17,827 nt of DNA from Chloroflexota bacterium (GTDB lineage: Bacteria; Chloroflexota; Anaerolineae; Anaerolineales; Anaerolineaceae), in contig JAKOSR010000076.1 in the NCBI GenBank assembly GCA_029777225.1, positions 1-17,827 of the forward strand. The letters are read 5' to 3'. The position numbers and the translations under genes were made by a program. The notes under the pieces are model-generated. The model saw only the letters and a program-made list of their open reading frames with translations. It did not search any database and was not told the DNA's origin. Below, piece after piece: positions 1 through 6,974 of the stretch; positions within the stretch are counted from its first letter, which is position 1, and every line of letters begins with the position of its first letter.

Positions 1-1
1 C

Positions 2-304
2 ATCCTGCCCGGGACGTCGAAGTACGTGCAGGGCGTTGAACTGCCCCTCGATTACAGCCAACCCGTCCCCGAGGGTTACGACCTGATGGACCTGCCCTCC
101 TGCAACATGATGGTATTCCAGGGCGAGCCCTACAACGACGATGTCTTTGAAGAGGCTATCGGGCAGGTTTGGGAGCAAATCAAGCATTTCGACCCAACCC
201 TCTACGGTTACCAATGGGCACCCGAAGCCGCGCCACGCTTCCAGCTCGAGCCACGCGGATACCGCGGATACATCGAAGCCTGGCCAGTAGAACCAATCGG
301 ATAA
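2..304 (+). CDS. GyrI-like / AraC-type effector-binding domain protein, C-terminal part (5' end outside window)
   Basis: The reading frame is open from base 2 and runs without a stop to TAA at 302-304, so this is the 3' end of a longer gene cut by the window edge. The GTG at base 26 is in frame but is probably not the true start. The visible 100 residues end in a pattern typical of the GyrI-like small-molecule binding fold: YQWAPEAAPRFQLEP, then GYRGYIEAWPVEP. This fold is found alone or at the C terminus of AraC-family regulators, where it binds a ligand and controls the DNA-binding part. Whether a helix-turn-helix precedes it cannot be seen. A strong intrinsic terminator follows within about 20 bases, so this is the last gene of its unit. 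The domain is fairly sure; the ligand and regulator role are inference. Confidence 0.7.
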   Translation: MLPGTSKYVQGVELPLDYSQPVPEGYDLMDLPSCNMMVFQGEPYNDDVFEEAIGQVWEQIKHFDPTLYGYQWAPEAAPRFQLEPRGYRGYIEAWPVEPIG

Positions 305-324
305 TGTCAACCCGCGCGAAAAAT

Positions 325-358
325 AAACGCCGGATTTTCCATCAAATCCGGCGTTTTT
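325..358 (+). terminator. Rho-independent terminator of the GyrI-like gene
   Basis: A perfect 11-bp stem is formed by ACGCCGGATTT (327-337) and AAATCCGGCGT (344-354), extendable by two A-T pairs, with a 6-base loop and a run of five T (354-358). It lies 20 bases after the stop at 304 and fits a classic intrinsic terminator. Confidence 0.9.
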
Positions 359-359
359 G

Positions 360-388
360 TTGGAACTTCCGTCCACATCGGGTATAAT
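360..388 (+). promoter_or_regulatory. σ70-type promoter for the SWIM-gene leader
   Basis: TTGGAA (360-365) and a perfect TATAAT (383-388) are separated by 17 bases, just after the upstream terminator. The predicted start is near 395, which gives a leader of about 130 bases before the ATG at 525. Confidence 0.7.
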
Positions 389-394
389 AGAGTT

Positions 395-495
395 ACTATG
401 CAGGAGTTAGCTTAAGATATGATCCGCGCGAACAAATCGATGCGGATGGTTAGTGCGGAACACACGCTGATTAGGTATGGCGCGTGTTTTTGTTT
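395..495 (+). ncRNA. Candidate structured leader RNA / attenuator or short RNA
   Basis: The transcript from the promoter above can fold into two hairpins. Hairpin 1 pairs ATCCGC (422-427) with GCGGAT (442-447), extended inside by CGA/TCG (429-431/437-439) around the loop ACAAA. Hairpin 2 pairs ACACGC (462-467) with GCGTGT (482-487) and runs straight into a T-rich tract (487-495), so it resembles an intrinsic terminator. A stop here would give an RNA of about 100 nt; readthrough would express the SWIM protein gene. I do not recognise a known riboswitch class. The fold is read directly; the regulatory role is inference. Confidence 0.4.
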
Positions 496-523
496 AATAT
501 TCCCAGAGAAATGGAGCCAATGA
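419..523 (+). CDS. Possible 34-codon leader ORF upstream of the SWIM gene
   Basis: An uninterrupted frame opens at ATG 419 (starting MIRANKSMRM and containing YGACFCLIFP) and stops at TGA 521-523, one base before the SWIM ATG at 525. It spans both hairpins of the leader, and the SD of the SWIM gene (GGAG, 513-516) lies inside it. An AGGAG (402-406) lies 12 bases before the ATG, which is rather far; ATGs at 440 and 446 are alternatives. If translated, it would couple to the SWIM gene and could alter the terminator-like hairpin. No family is recognised. It may equally be chance, since open frames of this size are common. Confidence 0.25.
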   Translation: MIRANKSMRMVSAEHTLIRYGACFCLIFPEKWSQ

Positions 524-524
524 C

Positions 525-776
525 ATGATGGATAGTGGAATGATCGGTAAGATCGAAAAAGCCAAGCGTTATGCCGAAGAAAAAGACCGGGTGGTTTTCA
601 ATCAATTTGAAGTGACCATGCGCGGCGATAACAATGACCACACTGTTCGTTACGACCAGGGAAAATGGAATTGCACCTGCAGTTACTTCCAAAGCCACGC
701 GGTTTGCGCCCATACCATGGGCATGGAAATGATCCTGGAGAAAATGCTCCTGCCGGTCAGCCAGCCAGCCGCCTAA
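525..776 (+). CDS. Small stand-alone SWIM zinc-finger protein
   Basis: This 83-residue protein has a short charged N-terminal helix region (about residues 8-22), a β-rich middle, and a clear SWIM metal site: C50-T-C52, eight residues, then C61-A-H63. That is the CxC-x(n)-CxH pattern known to bind zinc and to mediate contact with DNA or protein partners. Most SWIM domains sit in larger ATPases, transposases or kinases; here the domain is nearly the whole protein, so it could be an adaptor or a nucleic-acid binding factor. The start at 525 is supported by GGAG (513-516) with 8-base spacing; a second ATG follows at 528. A terminator comes soon after, so the gene is probably monocistronic apart from its leader. 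The domain is sure; the function is unknown. Confidence 0.8.
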   Translation: MMDSGMIGKIEKAKRYAEEKDRVVFNQFEVTMRGDNNDHTVRYDQGKWNCTCSYFQSHAVCAHTMGMEMILEKMLLPVSQPAA

Positions 777-799
777 AACCAAACCTTATCAGCATAACC

Positions 800-829
800 G
801 GGAGCCCCAATGGGGGCTCCCACCCTTTT
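800..829 (+). terminator. Rho-independent terminator of the SWIM gene
   Basis: A perfect 9-bp stem, GGGAGCCCC (800-808) with GGGGCTCCC (813-821), a 4-base loop and TTTT at 826-829, lies 24 bases after the stop codon. The T tract is short and begins four bases after the stem, so efficiency may be moderate. Confidence 0.75.
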
Positions 830-866
830 AAAAGGTAAAATCAATAAAAATTGCTGGAGCCGCGTA

Positions 867-1859
867 ATGGAAACCATCCGGGCTTTTGAAACTAACCTCA
901 TCATTTTTCTTCAATCCCTGGGGCCAGCCCTGCAAACCGTGATGCGTGGGTTCACCTGGCTGGGGGACGCGATGTTTTTCATGCTGTTCATGCCGGCCAT
1001 TTATTGGTGCGTGGACGCGCTCGCTGGATTACGGATTGGCATGCTGCTCCTGCTAAGCAATTCCCTGAATGGCATTTTCAAGATGCTCGGCCGCGGCCCG
1101 CGCCCCTACTGGGTCAGCGCTAAGGTCCAACCACTGGTGCATGAGAAGTCCTTCGGCATCCCCTCCGGCCACGCCATGAACGCGACCTCGGTCTGGGGTG
1201 GGGTGGCCAGGGAAGCTAAGCAGCGCTGGGTGACCATCCTATGTGTTGCCCTCGTTTTGCTGGTGAGCTTTTCACGCCTGGTCCTGGGGGTCCATTTCAT
1301 CTCGGACGTTCTGGCCGGCCTTGCCCTCGGCGGCCTGTTGCTGCTTGTCTTTGCCCGGCTTCGCGCGCCTGTATCGAAATGGTTTTGGGGGCTTTGCCTG
1401 CGTAACCAGCTCCTGGTCAGCCTCGCGAGCAGCCTGCTGCTCCTCGGCGTGGCCTTGTTGGTCAGACTTGGCGGGTCCACCTGGGTCATGCCATCCACCT
1501 GGGCAGCCCTGGCGGGCGAAACAGCTCCATTCTCCCGTGAAGGCGCTCTCACCGCGAGTGGCATGTGGTTGGGCATGCTGGGCGGTTTTGCCATCCTGCG
1601 CGCCAAACATGGCATCCTGCAAAGCGCCGAGGGCCAATGGGAGAAACTTGCGCGCTACCAGTTGGGCATTTTGGGCATGATGGTGCTGTATTTTGGCCTG
1701 GCACGCTTGCTCGGCGGCCTTTCCGACCAAATCGGAATCGACTGGGCAACCGCCGCCCTGAGCTACCTTCACAACACGCTCTTGGGAGTCTGGGTTTCGC
1801 TCCTGGCTCCGCTGCTTTTCAAATCCCTCAAACTTGCCCGATTCGAGCCGATGTGGTGA
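867..1859 (+). CDS. PAP2-family membrane phosphatase
   Basis: The 330-residue integral membrane protein carries the three-part phosphatase signature of the PAP2 superfamily: K72-x6-R79-P80, then P99-S-G-H102, then S136-R-x5-H143-x3-D147. The two histidines and the flanking Lys/Arg form the phosphohistidine active site in known members, which remove phosphate from phosphatidate, undecaprenyl diphosphate or related lipid phosphates at the membrane surface. Hydrophobic segments continue beyond residue 150 to the C terminus, so the protein is longer than a minimal PAP2 domain of about 200 residues. I chose ATG 867 because GGAG (856-859) precedes it by 7 bases; an in-frame ATG at 810 falls inside the terminator hairpin. 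The next gene starts 8 bases after the stop, so the two form an operon. The family is certain; the substrate is not known. Confidence 0.88.
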   Translation: METIRAFETNLIIFLQSLGPALQTVMRGFTWLGDAMFFMLFMPAIYWCVDALAGLRIGMLLLLSNSLNGIFKMLGRGPRPYWVSAKVQPLVHEKSFGIPSGHAMNATSVWGGVAREAKQRWVTILCVALVLLVSFSRLVLGVHFISDVLAGLALGGLLLLVFARLRAPVSKWFWGLCLRNQLLVSLASSLLLLGVALLVRLGGSTWVMPSTWAALAGETAPFSREGALTASGMWLGMLGGFAILRAKHGILQSAEGQWEKLARYQLGILGMMVLYFGLARLLGGLSDQIGIDWATAALSYLHNTLLGVWVSLLAPLLFKSLKLARFEPMW

Positions 1860-1867
1860 GGTCAGAG

Positions 1868-2833
1868 ATGCCCGCTGAACAAACCAAAACCATTGCCGTG
1901 AAATCTGCCGGCCCTGGCACTCCTTCTCATGGGCGGACCAAGGCCATCCTGCAAGCTCTCCTGGTCACGCTTTTGTGGTCCTCCTCCTGGATTATCATCA
2001 AGCTCGGCCTGGGCGATGTGCCACCGCTCACGCTGGCCGGCCTGCGCTTTTTCCTGGCTTTTCTCTGCCTGCTCCCCTTCGCCCGCCGGCAGCTGCGTTC
2101 CGGCCAATTGAAAGCAGCCGGCCGGAACCTCTGGCTGGAAATATTGGGGCTGGGTGTGCTTTACTACGCCATCATCCCGGGTGGGCAAAACCTGGGGCTC
2201 AAGCTGCTGCCGGCCAATACCCTCAGCCTGATCATCAGCTTTAGCGCGGTGCTGGTGGCCCTGCTTGGTGCCGCTTTCCTGCGCGAAAAACCCAGCTGGC
2301 TGCAATGGGCCGGCATGGCCCTTTCCCTGTTGGGCGTGGTGGTGTATTTCCGCGCTGCTGGCCAGGTGTCCTTCTCCACGGCTGGCCTGGCGGCCGGGCT
2401 GGTGACTATGACAGCCAACGCCTTTGCTTCAATCATGGGGCGAAAACTCAACCACGGCGGCGCGATTTCGCCCCTCCTGCTCACAGTGCTCAGCATGGCC
2501 GTTGGAGCGGTGCTCATCCTGGGTGTGGGACTGGCCATGGAAGGCCTCCCTCATCTCACCACGCTCCAATGGTTGCTCATCCTTTGGCTGGCTGTGGTGA
2601 ACACCGCTTTTGCCTATCAACTTTGGAATAAAACCCTGGTGGAACTACCCGCGCTCGAATCGGTCTTGATAAACAACACCATGCTGGCTCAAATTGCCAT
2701 TCTTGCCTGGGTCTTTTTGGGTGAAAAACTCACCGCGCTCCAGGTTATCGGCTTGGTTGCCTCGCTGGTGGGCGTGGTCGTGGTACAACTACGCGGCCGG
2801 CAGACCAGAACTGACTCAAATACAGAATCCTGA
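1868..2833 (+). CDS. EamA / DMT-family transporter
   Basis: This 321-residue protein begins with about 25 polar residues and then shows the usual two EamA repeats, together about ten membrane segments. The first repeat has WSSSWIIIK followed by LAGLRFFLAF, the common EamA opening; the second ends in FLGEKLTALQVIGLVASLVG, typical of the last two helices. Members of the drug/metabolite transporter superfamily usually export amino acids or other small metabolites, but the substrate cannot be told from sequence. The start at ATG 1868 follows GAGGT (1858-1862), which overlaps the TGA of the PAP2 gene, so translation is probably coupled. The frame extends far upstream through the PAP2 gene, but that part is out-of-frame shadow. 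It converges on the toroid gene after a 39-base gap. Confidence 0.88.
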   Translation: MPAEQTKTIAVKSAGPGTPSHGRTKAILQALLVTLLWSSSWIIIKLGLGDVPPLTLAGLRFFLAFLCLLPFARRQLRSGQLKAAGRNLWLEILGLGVLYYAIIPGGQNLGLKLLPANTLSLIISFSAVLVALLGAAFLREKPSWLQWAGMALSLLGVVVYFRAAGQVSFSTAGLAAGLVTMTANAFASIMGRKLNHGGAISPLLLTVLSMAVGAVLILGVGLAMEGLPHLTTLQWLLILWLAVVNTAFAYQLWNKTLVELPALESVLINNTMLAQIAILAWVFLGEKLTALQVIGLVASLVGVVVVQLRGRQTRTDSNTES

Positions 2834-2872
2834 AGTGAGCCTGGTCCGGAACCTGTATAAAACCCGTTGAGT

Positions 2873-3730
2873 CTAGAGGGCAAGGAAGCGACAGTACTTG
2901 ATGATTTGGTCGCCTTTCCACCACTCCTTCGCCACAGCAAATGCCTCTGGATACTCCGCCCATGCCCAGTTGATATCCCATGCCCCGTCTGGGCCAACGG
3001 TGTCCATCAGGTATTGTTGTTCTTCACTTATCGCCTGCCGGAAAGGAGCCTGGAACTCCCGGTTGGATTCGTTGAAAATCATCGAGGGACGCAGGCAGTA
3101 ACCTCCCCACAGGGTTGGATCCCTGACGACGTTTTGCTCCAACACCTCAGCCAACCTGGCGCGCACGGCACCAAGCTGCTCCTGTTTCCAGCCTGTCGCG
3201 CGGAGGTCATCATAAAGCTGCAGGAAGCAGGGCAGTTCGTGCATGTCGCTATCCGTTTGTGCCAAAAAGGTGTCTATGGCTTTTTGGATAGCGGAATCCA
3301 CCCTGCGCCCACAACGAACCAGGAAGCCGGACAATGCCGCTCCCGGGTTGTATCCCCAGGTATCGTTTTCGTGGCTGTATTGCCACCAGGGCGCGTGAGG
3401 GTGGTCATCGTTGCTGGGGATTAGCGCCGTCCAAACGCCGTTATCTCCCACGCGTTCCAGGTAACCAATCAATTGGCCCACCAGGGGAAGTGCCCCGTCA
3501 AAACATCCGATTTCCCTCAGGATAAGTGTCGCGCGCCAGGCTTGTATGGGCGAGGAATTGGGGTTCCAATAGTCAGGTTCAAGCCCATGCCCAAAACCAC
3601 CATCCCCGTTCTGGTACCAGCCTAACGCCTCCAGCACCGCGCTCGCGCTACCCGTACCCTGCCAATACTTCCAGCGCGCCAGGTCCACTGGGCGCGTGTG
3701 CCTGTGCATCCAGGCATCCTGTTTATTCAT
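2873..3730 (-). CDS. α/α-toroid (prenyltransferase/squalene-cyclase repeat-like) protein of unknown function
   Basis: The 285-residue protein is soluble, with no signal peptide or membrane segment. Near the N terminus it has YQNGDGGFGHGLEPD, a motif like the QW/GGFG repeats of squalene cyclases and prenyltransferase β subunits, and later WGYNPGAALSGFLVRCG, another likely repeat. Proteins of this size and pattern occur widely as uncharacterised toroid proteins, and I see no DxDD cyclase motif or obvious zinc ligands, so an enzyme role is not shown. The start at 3730 has an excellent GGAGGT four bases before the ATG. It follows the GNAT gene by 10 bases on the same strand, so the two are co-transcribed. 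Fold assignment is moderate; function unknown. Confidence 0.65.
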   Translation of the reverse strand: MNKQDAWMHRHTRPVDLARWKYWQGTGSASAVLEALGWYQNGDGGFGHGLEPDYWNPNSSPIQAWRATLILREIGCFDGALPLVGQLIGYLERVGDNGVWTALIPSNDDHPHAPWWQYSHENDTWGYNPGAALSGFLVRCGRRVDSAIQKAIDTFLAQTDSDMHELPCFLQLYDDLRATGWKQEQLGAVRARLAEVLEQNVVRDPTLWGGYCLRPSMIFNESNREFQAPFRQAISEEQQYLMDTVGPDGAWDINWAWAEYPEAFAVAKEWWKGDQIIKYCRFLAL

Positions 3731-3740
3731 CCTGACCTCC

Positions 3741-4268
3741 TTACAAAATCAAACCCATCTCCAGGCGGACTTCATGCCTGGTCACATCCTGGTTGGTATA
3801 AGAAATCATGTCAAGCCCAATCAAGCTGAACCCGCAGGAACGGTAAAAGCGGATGGCCGGGTCATTGCAGCTCTGGGTTTCCAGCACCACTGCACGGCAG
3901 CCCAGCTCGCGCGCCACTTCGATGACCCTGGCCATCAACAACTTGCCAATCCCCTGGTATCGCCACTCCTCGCGCACCCAAAGATTGCTGACGCGCAGAC
4001 GGTTATTCCAGCTTTCCCGGCTCACCTCCGCCACGCCAAGCCACTCTCCATCCTCCTGCGCGCAAAAGAGCCTGGGCTCTTGCAGGTAATCTTCAAATAG
4101 GGAGCTCTTAAATTGCTTTGTCTGTGGCTCAGCAAAAGGCACCCGCGCCAGCTGAAATCCACCCACCCCATCGTAAGCCAGTGTACGCACATCGTAGTAA
4201 TGCGTAGTGGTGTACGTAAAGAGGATGGCCTTCCCCTTATGGCTGCGGTCCAACTCGATAATGTCCAT
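3741..4268 (-). CDS. GNAT-family N-acetyltransferase
   Basis: The 175-residue protein shows the GNAT acetyl-CoA motif A: a β-strand (LRVSNLWV) followed by RYQGIGKLLM (the R/Q-x-x-G-x-G/A loop) and the helix ARVIEVARELG, then motif B with ETQSCNDPAIRFYRSCGF. GNAT enzymes transfer acetyl from acetyl-CoA to an amine. The C-terminal layout (YTNQD, then EVRLEM) recalls streptothricin-type acetyltransferases, but the acceptor is not known. I chose the ATG at 4268 because AGGAG lies about 5 bases before it; an in-frame ATG at 4298 lies within the tRNA terminator hairpin. It is followed 10 bases later by the toroid gene. The space to the tRNA is too small for an obvious separate promoter. Confidence 0.83.
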   Translation of the reverse strand: MDIIELDRSHKGKAILFTYTTTHYYDVRTLAYDGVGGFQLARVPFAEPQTKQFKSSLFEDYLQEPRLFCAQEDGEWLGVAEVSRESWNNRLRVSNLWVREEWRYQGIGKLLMARVIEVARELGCRAVVLETQSCNDPAIRFYRSCGFSLIGLDMISYTNQDVTRHEVRLEMGLIL

Positions 4269-4280
4269 AGCACTCCTTAA

Positions 4281-4310
4281 ACAAAGAACCCTGCACAAAG
4301 GTCAGGGTTC
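4281..4310 (-). terminator. Hairpin between tRNA-Ser and GNAT gene, terminator-like on the - strand
   Basis: GAACCCTG (4286-4293) pairs with CAGGGTTC (4303-4310), 8 perfect pairs around a 9-base loop; on the - strand it is followed by a T-rich stretch (TTTGTTT). It fits an intrinsic terminator for the tRNA, though the T run is broken by a G. The SD of the GNAT gene follows at once. Confidence 0.6.
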
Positions 4311-4322
4311 CTATCATCGCAG

Positions 4323-4410
4323 CGGAGAGAGTGGGATTCGAACCCACGATGGACACAAGTTCCATAACGGTTTTCGAGACCGCCCCATTCAACCTCTCTG
4401 GCATCTCTCC
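4323..4410 (-). tRNA. tRNA-Ser (anticodon CGA)
   Basis: On the - strand an 88-base cloverleaf is complete. The acceptor GGAGAGA (4410-4404) pairs with TCTCTCC (4330-4324), with discriminator G. The D stem is CCA/TGG, the anticodon stem GCGGT/ACCGT with loop CTCGAAA, so anticodon CGA (4376-4374). A long variable arm (ATGGA/TCCAT), the mark of a class II tRNA, precedes the T arm GTGGG-TTCGAAT-CCCAC. G73, the long variable arm and anticodon agree with serine. It reads UCG. The 3' CCA is not encoded. Confidence 0.96.
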
Positions 4411-4421
4411 CGGGTTTCATG

Positions 4422-4427
4422 ATTATA
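4422..4427 (-). promoter_or_regulatory. -10 box of tRNA-Ser
   Basis: A perfect TATAAT lies on the - strand between the RNase stop (4435) and the tRNA 5' end (4410). Predicted start near 4415 would leave only about 5 bases of 5' leader for RNase P. The -35 position falls within the RNase coding end and is weak (GGTTTT with 17-base spacing). Confidence 0.55.
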
Positions 4428-4434
4428 CATGAGT

Positions 4435-5832
4435 TTACAGGCTGAAAACCGCGCCTTTTTGCGGGAATTCTGCCCTCACCAGGTCTGGATGTTCTTCAAA
4501 GCGTTTCCTCAAGGCCTGGGCACCTTTTTCTTCACCATGCACCAGGATGAGATTTCGCAGGGTGTTCTTGCTCGCCAACGCGTAATCCACCAACAGGTTC
4601 TGGCCGGCATGCGCACTCAATCCGCCAATGGTGACAACCTCGGCCTTGCGGTAATACTCCTCGCCAAAAATGCGCACCTTGCGCTCCTGGTCCGCCAGGC
4701 GCCGGCCCAGGGTGTTCGGGGATTGCCAGGAGATGATGAGGACGGTGTTGCGCACGTCTTCGATGTTGTTCTTGAGGTGGTGCAGGATGCGCCCACTTTC
4801 AGCCATCCCCGACGCGGAGATGATAATCATCGGCTGTTTGTATTCATTCAGAGACTTGGATTCGTCCACGCTGCGTGTGAATATCATGTTGTCAAAATCG
4901 AGCCCTTTCATGCGGTGCTCATGCATGTATTGCCAGGTTTCCTCGTCAAAGCACTCGGTGTGCTTGCGGTACAGGTCAGAGGCGTTCACAGCCAGTGGGC
5001 TGTCAATCACAACGGGGATATCGGGGATGTCGCCATTTTCAAGCGCTTCACTCAGGATGTAGCACAGGTTTTGCGTCCGCCCCACCGCGAAGGCCGGCAC
5101 AATCACCTTGCCTCCCCTGCGCACGGTTCGGTTGACCGTCTCAATCAGCTCGTCATAAGAATCTTCCAGGTTCTCGTGGATTTTGTCACCGTACGTGCAT
5201 TCCATCACCAGCGTTTCGGCCGCCTCGGGCAGCACCGGGTCACGTAGCAGCGGCGCGTCGCGCCTGCCAATATCTCCTGAGAACCACAGCCGGTGCGGCT
5301 GTCCATCCTCAACATAATCCACCACCACGGCCGAGGAACCCAGGATGTGGCCGGCGTCCACCAGGTGGACCTTCACGTCCGGGATGGGTTCAAAGGTCTG
5401 TTCGTACCAAAGGGACTTGAATTGCGGCATGCAGGCAATTGCGTCCAGCTGGGTGTAGAGCGGGTCAATATCCGGTAGCCCTTGTTTGCGCCGTTTTTTG
5501 TTGACGTACTTGATGTCCGCTTCCTGGATGTGCCCGGCATCGCGCAGCATGATATCAGCCAGGTCACGCGTGGCATCCGTGGCGTAAATCGGGCCCGTAA
5601 AGCCCTGCCGGGTCAGGTTAGGGATATTGCCGCTGTGGTCGATATGCGCGTGGGAAAGCACCATCGCATCCAGCTCTGCCGGTTTAAAGGGAAAGTTTAG
5701 GTTGACCTGGTAGGTCTCCTCGCGCTTGCCCTGGAACGTACCGCAATCCACCAAGAGCTTGTGTTGGTTGTGTTCAAGCAGGAACATCGAGCCGGTTACA
5801 GTTTGAGCCGCGCCGAGAATGTGGAGTTTCAT
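4435..5832 (-). CDS. β-CASP metallo-β-lactamase-fold ribonuclease
   Basis: The 465-residue protein has all motifs of an MBL-fold RNA-processing nuclease with an inserted β-CASP domain. The metal site is H61-A-H63-I-D65-H66, with H162 in DAGHILGSS and D187 in SGDIGR. The β-CASP motifs follow: motif A ECTYGD (211-216), motif B SASGMAESGRILHH (339-352), motif C GLSAHAG (with H408). Relatives cleave RNA (CPSF-73, and bacterial YhaM-unrelated MBL RNases annotated as RNA specificity-domain hydrolases). It has no KH domain and is shorter than RNase J. The start overlaps the rnd stop as ATGA, and GGAG stands 6 bases before the ATG, so the two RNases are translationally coupled. A tRNA gene follows 24 bases later. 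The exact RNA target is unknown. Confidence 0.9.
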   Translation of the reverse strand: MKLHILGAAQTVTGSMFLLEHNQHKLLVDCGTFQGKREETYQVNLNFPFKPAELDAMVLSHAHIDHSGNIPNLTRQGFTGPIYATDATRDLADIMLRDAGHIQEADIKYVNKKRRKQGLPDIDPLYTQLDAIACMPQFKSLWYEQTFEPIPDVKVHLVDAGHILGSSAVVVDYVEDGQPHRLWFSGDIGRRDAPLLRDPVLPEAAETLVMECTYGDKIHENLEDSYDELIETVNRTVRRGGKVIVPAFAVGRTQNLCYILSEALENGDIPDIPVVIDSPLAVNASDLYRKHTECFDEETWQYMHEHRMKGLDFDNMIFTRSVDESKSLNEYKQPMIIISASGMAESGRILHHLKNNIEDVRNTVLIISWQSPNTLGRRLADQERKVRIFGEEYYRKAEVVTIGGLSAHAGQNLLVDYALASKNTLRNLILVHGEEKGAQALRKRFEEHPDLVRAEFPQKGAVFSL

Positions 5833-6968
5833 GGTTTTCTCCTTTGTAATACTTCAAAAATTTGTTGTCCGTAGCGTTCAAACCGGCGCGGACTGGCAGC
5901 CATCAGCATTCGCAGTTCTTCCAGGTGGGTGATGGGTTTTGAAGCAATATATTCGAGCATTTCCCTGGGCAGGATGACGTTGGATTGCACCCCTTCCTTT
6001 AGCCCAACCTCTTTGCGCCATTCCGAGAGCAAGTCCCGCCGCTTCATTTCCGCGTCTGAATGCCGCTCCACCCGGCTGCGCTTTACCACGGCCGGCTTCT
6101 TCCGCCAGGTGTTAACGGCGTGCATCAGCTGCTTGCCGTAACGGCGCACCTGCCCGGCTGAAAGCGAAGGCAACAGGTCGAGCTCCTGGGGGAAGTTCGG
6201 TTTGGTCTGGGCAATTTCGATGAGCGCCCGGTCACTGAAAACCTTGAAAGGCGGCCTGTCCTGCTGTTCAGCCAGCTCCTCGCGCAAGTGGTTCAACGCC
6301 TGGAGCAAGCTCAATGCTTCCGGAGCCAAATCCTTGACGCCTTTGATGCGCCAGACATTCTCCGTGTGATTCTTGAGGGGTTGGGAATTGCAGGCCAGCG
6401 CGTTGCTGTCTTCCTGCACGATGTCAAGCCGGCCTTTCGCGACCAGCAGCGGGGTCAATGCCGCCTGCAGCTGCAGTAGGTAATGCGAGTCAGCCTGGGC
6501 GTAAGCCAGCATTTCGGGCTTAAGCGGCCGCTCGCCCCAATTGGCACGCTGGTATTTTTTATCCAGGGTAATCCCCAGGTACTTTTCCAATAATCCGGCC
6601 AACCCCAGGTTTGGTTCCGCCAGCGCGGTGGCCGCCAACATTGTATCGAACAGGTTGACAAAGGTGAAGTGGTAGTCGCGCTTCAGGCAGGCCAGGTCGT
6701 AATCGCCAGCGTGAAAAACTTTCAGGATGCCTTCATCAGCGAACACCGGACCCAGCGCTTCCAGCGACTCAAAACGGAAAGGGTCTACCAAAAAATCCCG
6801 CTCTTCCGAGGAGATTTGCATCAGGCACACTTTTTCGTGATACGCGTACAGGCTGTCGGATTCCGTATCAATCGCGAAGGCAGACTGCCCGCTGAGGTGG
6901 CTTACCATCTCCGACAGGCCAGCGGCGTCGGCGACGAGAGTTGGCGCGGGCATTTCTGGCAATGACAT
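5829..6968 (-). CDS. rnd: Ribonuclease D (DEDDy 3'-5' exoribonuclease with HRDC domain)
   Basis: The 379-residue protein contains the three DEDDy exonuclease motifs: Exo I D34-T-E36, Exo II with D91 in HAGDYDLACL, and Exo III Y156-A-Q-A-D160. A helical HRDC domain follows (about residues 210-290; NHLREELAEQQDRPPF then FSDRALIEIAQ), as in RNase D, which trims 3' ends of tRNA and other stable RNAs. Length matches the family. The ATG at 6968 lacks any SD. Instead a perfect TATAAT sits at 6980-6975, which would put transcription start on the A of this ATG, so the mRNA is probably leaderless. An ATG at 6953 is the main alternative, also without SD. It overlaps the β-CASP RNase gene by four bases. 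Confidence 0.92.
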   Translation of the reverse strand: MSLPEMPAPTLVADAAGLSEMVSHLSGQSAFAIDTESDSLYAYHEKVCLMQISSEERDFLVDPFRFESLEALGPVFADEGILKVFHAGDYDLACLKRDYHFTFVNLFDTMLAATALAEPNLGLAGLLEKYLGITLDKKYQRANWGERPLKPEMLAYAQADSHYLLQLQAALTPLLVAKGRLDIVQEDSNALACNSQPLKNHTENVWRIKGVKDLAPEALSLLQALNHLREELAEQQDRPPFKVFSDRALIEIAQTKPNFPQELDLLPSLSAGQVRRYGKQLMHAVNTWRKKPAVVKRSRVERHSDAEMKRRDLLSEWRKEVGLKEGVQSNVILPREMLEYIASKPITHLEELRMLMAASPRRFERYGQQIFEVLQRRKP

Positions 6969-6974
6969 GCCGGT

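Noticed and set aside
398..415. Five-codon ORF (MQELA) at the start of the SWIM leader
   Set aside because: It has no SD and is too short to distinguish from chance.
1565..1867. N-terminal extension of the EamA transporter
   Set aside because: It overlaps the PAP2 C-terminal coding region, and a good SD stands before ATG 1868.
4429..5247. Open frame of 272 codons on the + strand opposite the β-CASP RNase
   Set aside because: The opposite strand carries all catalytic motifs; this frame has no recognisable domain and overlaps the tRNA promoter.
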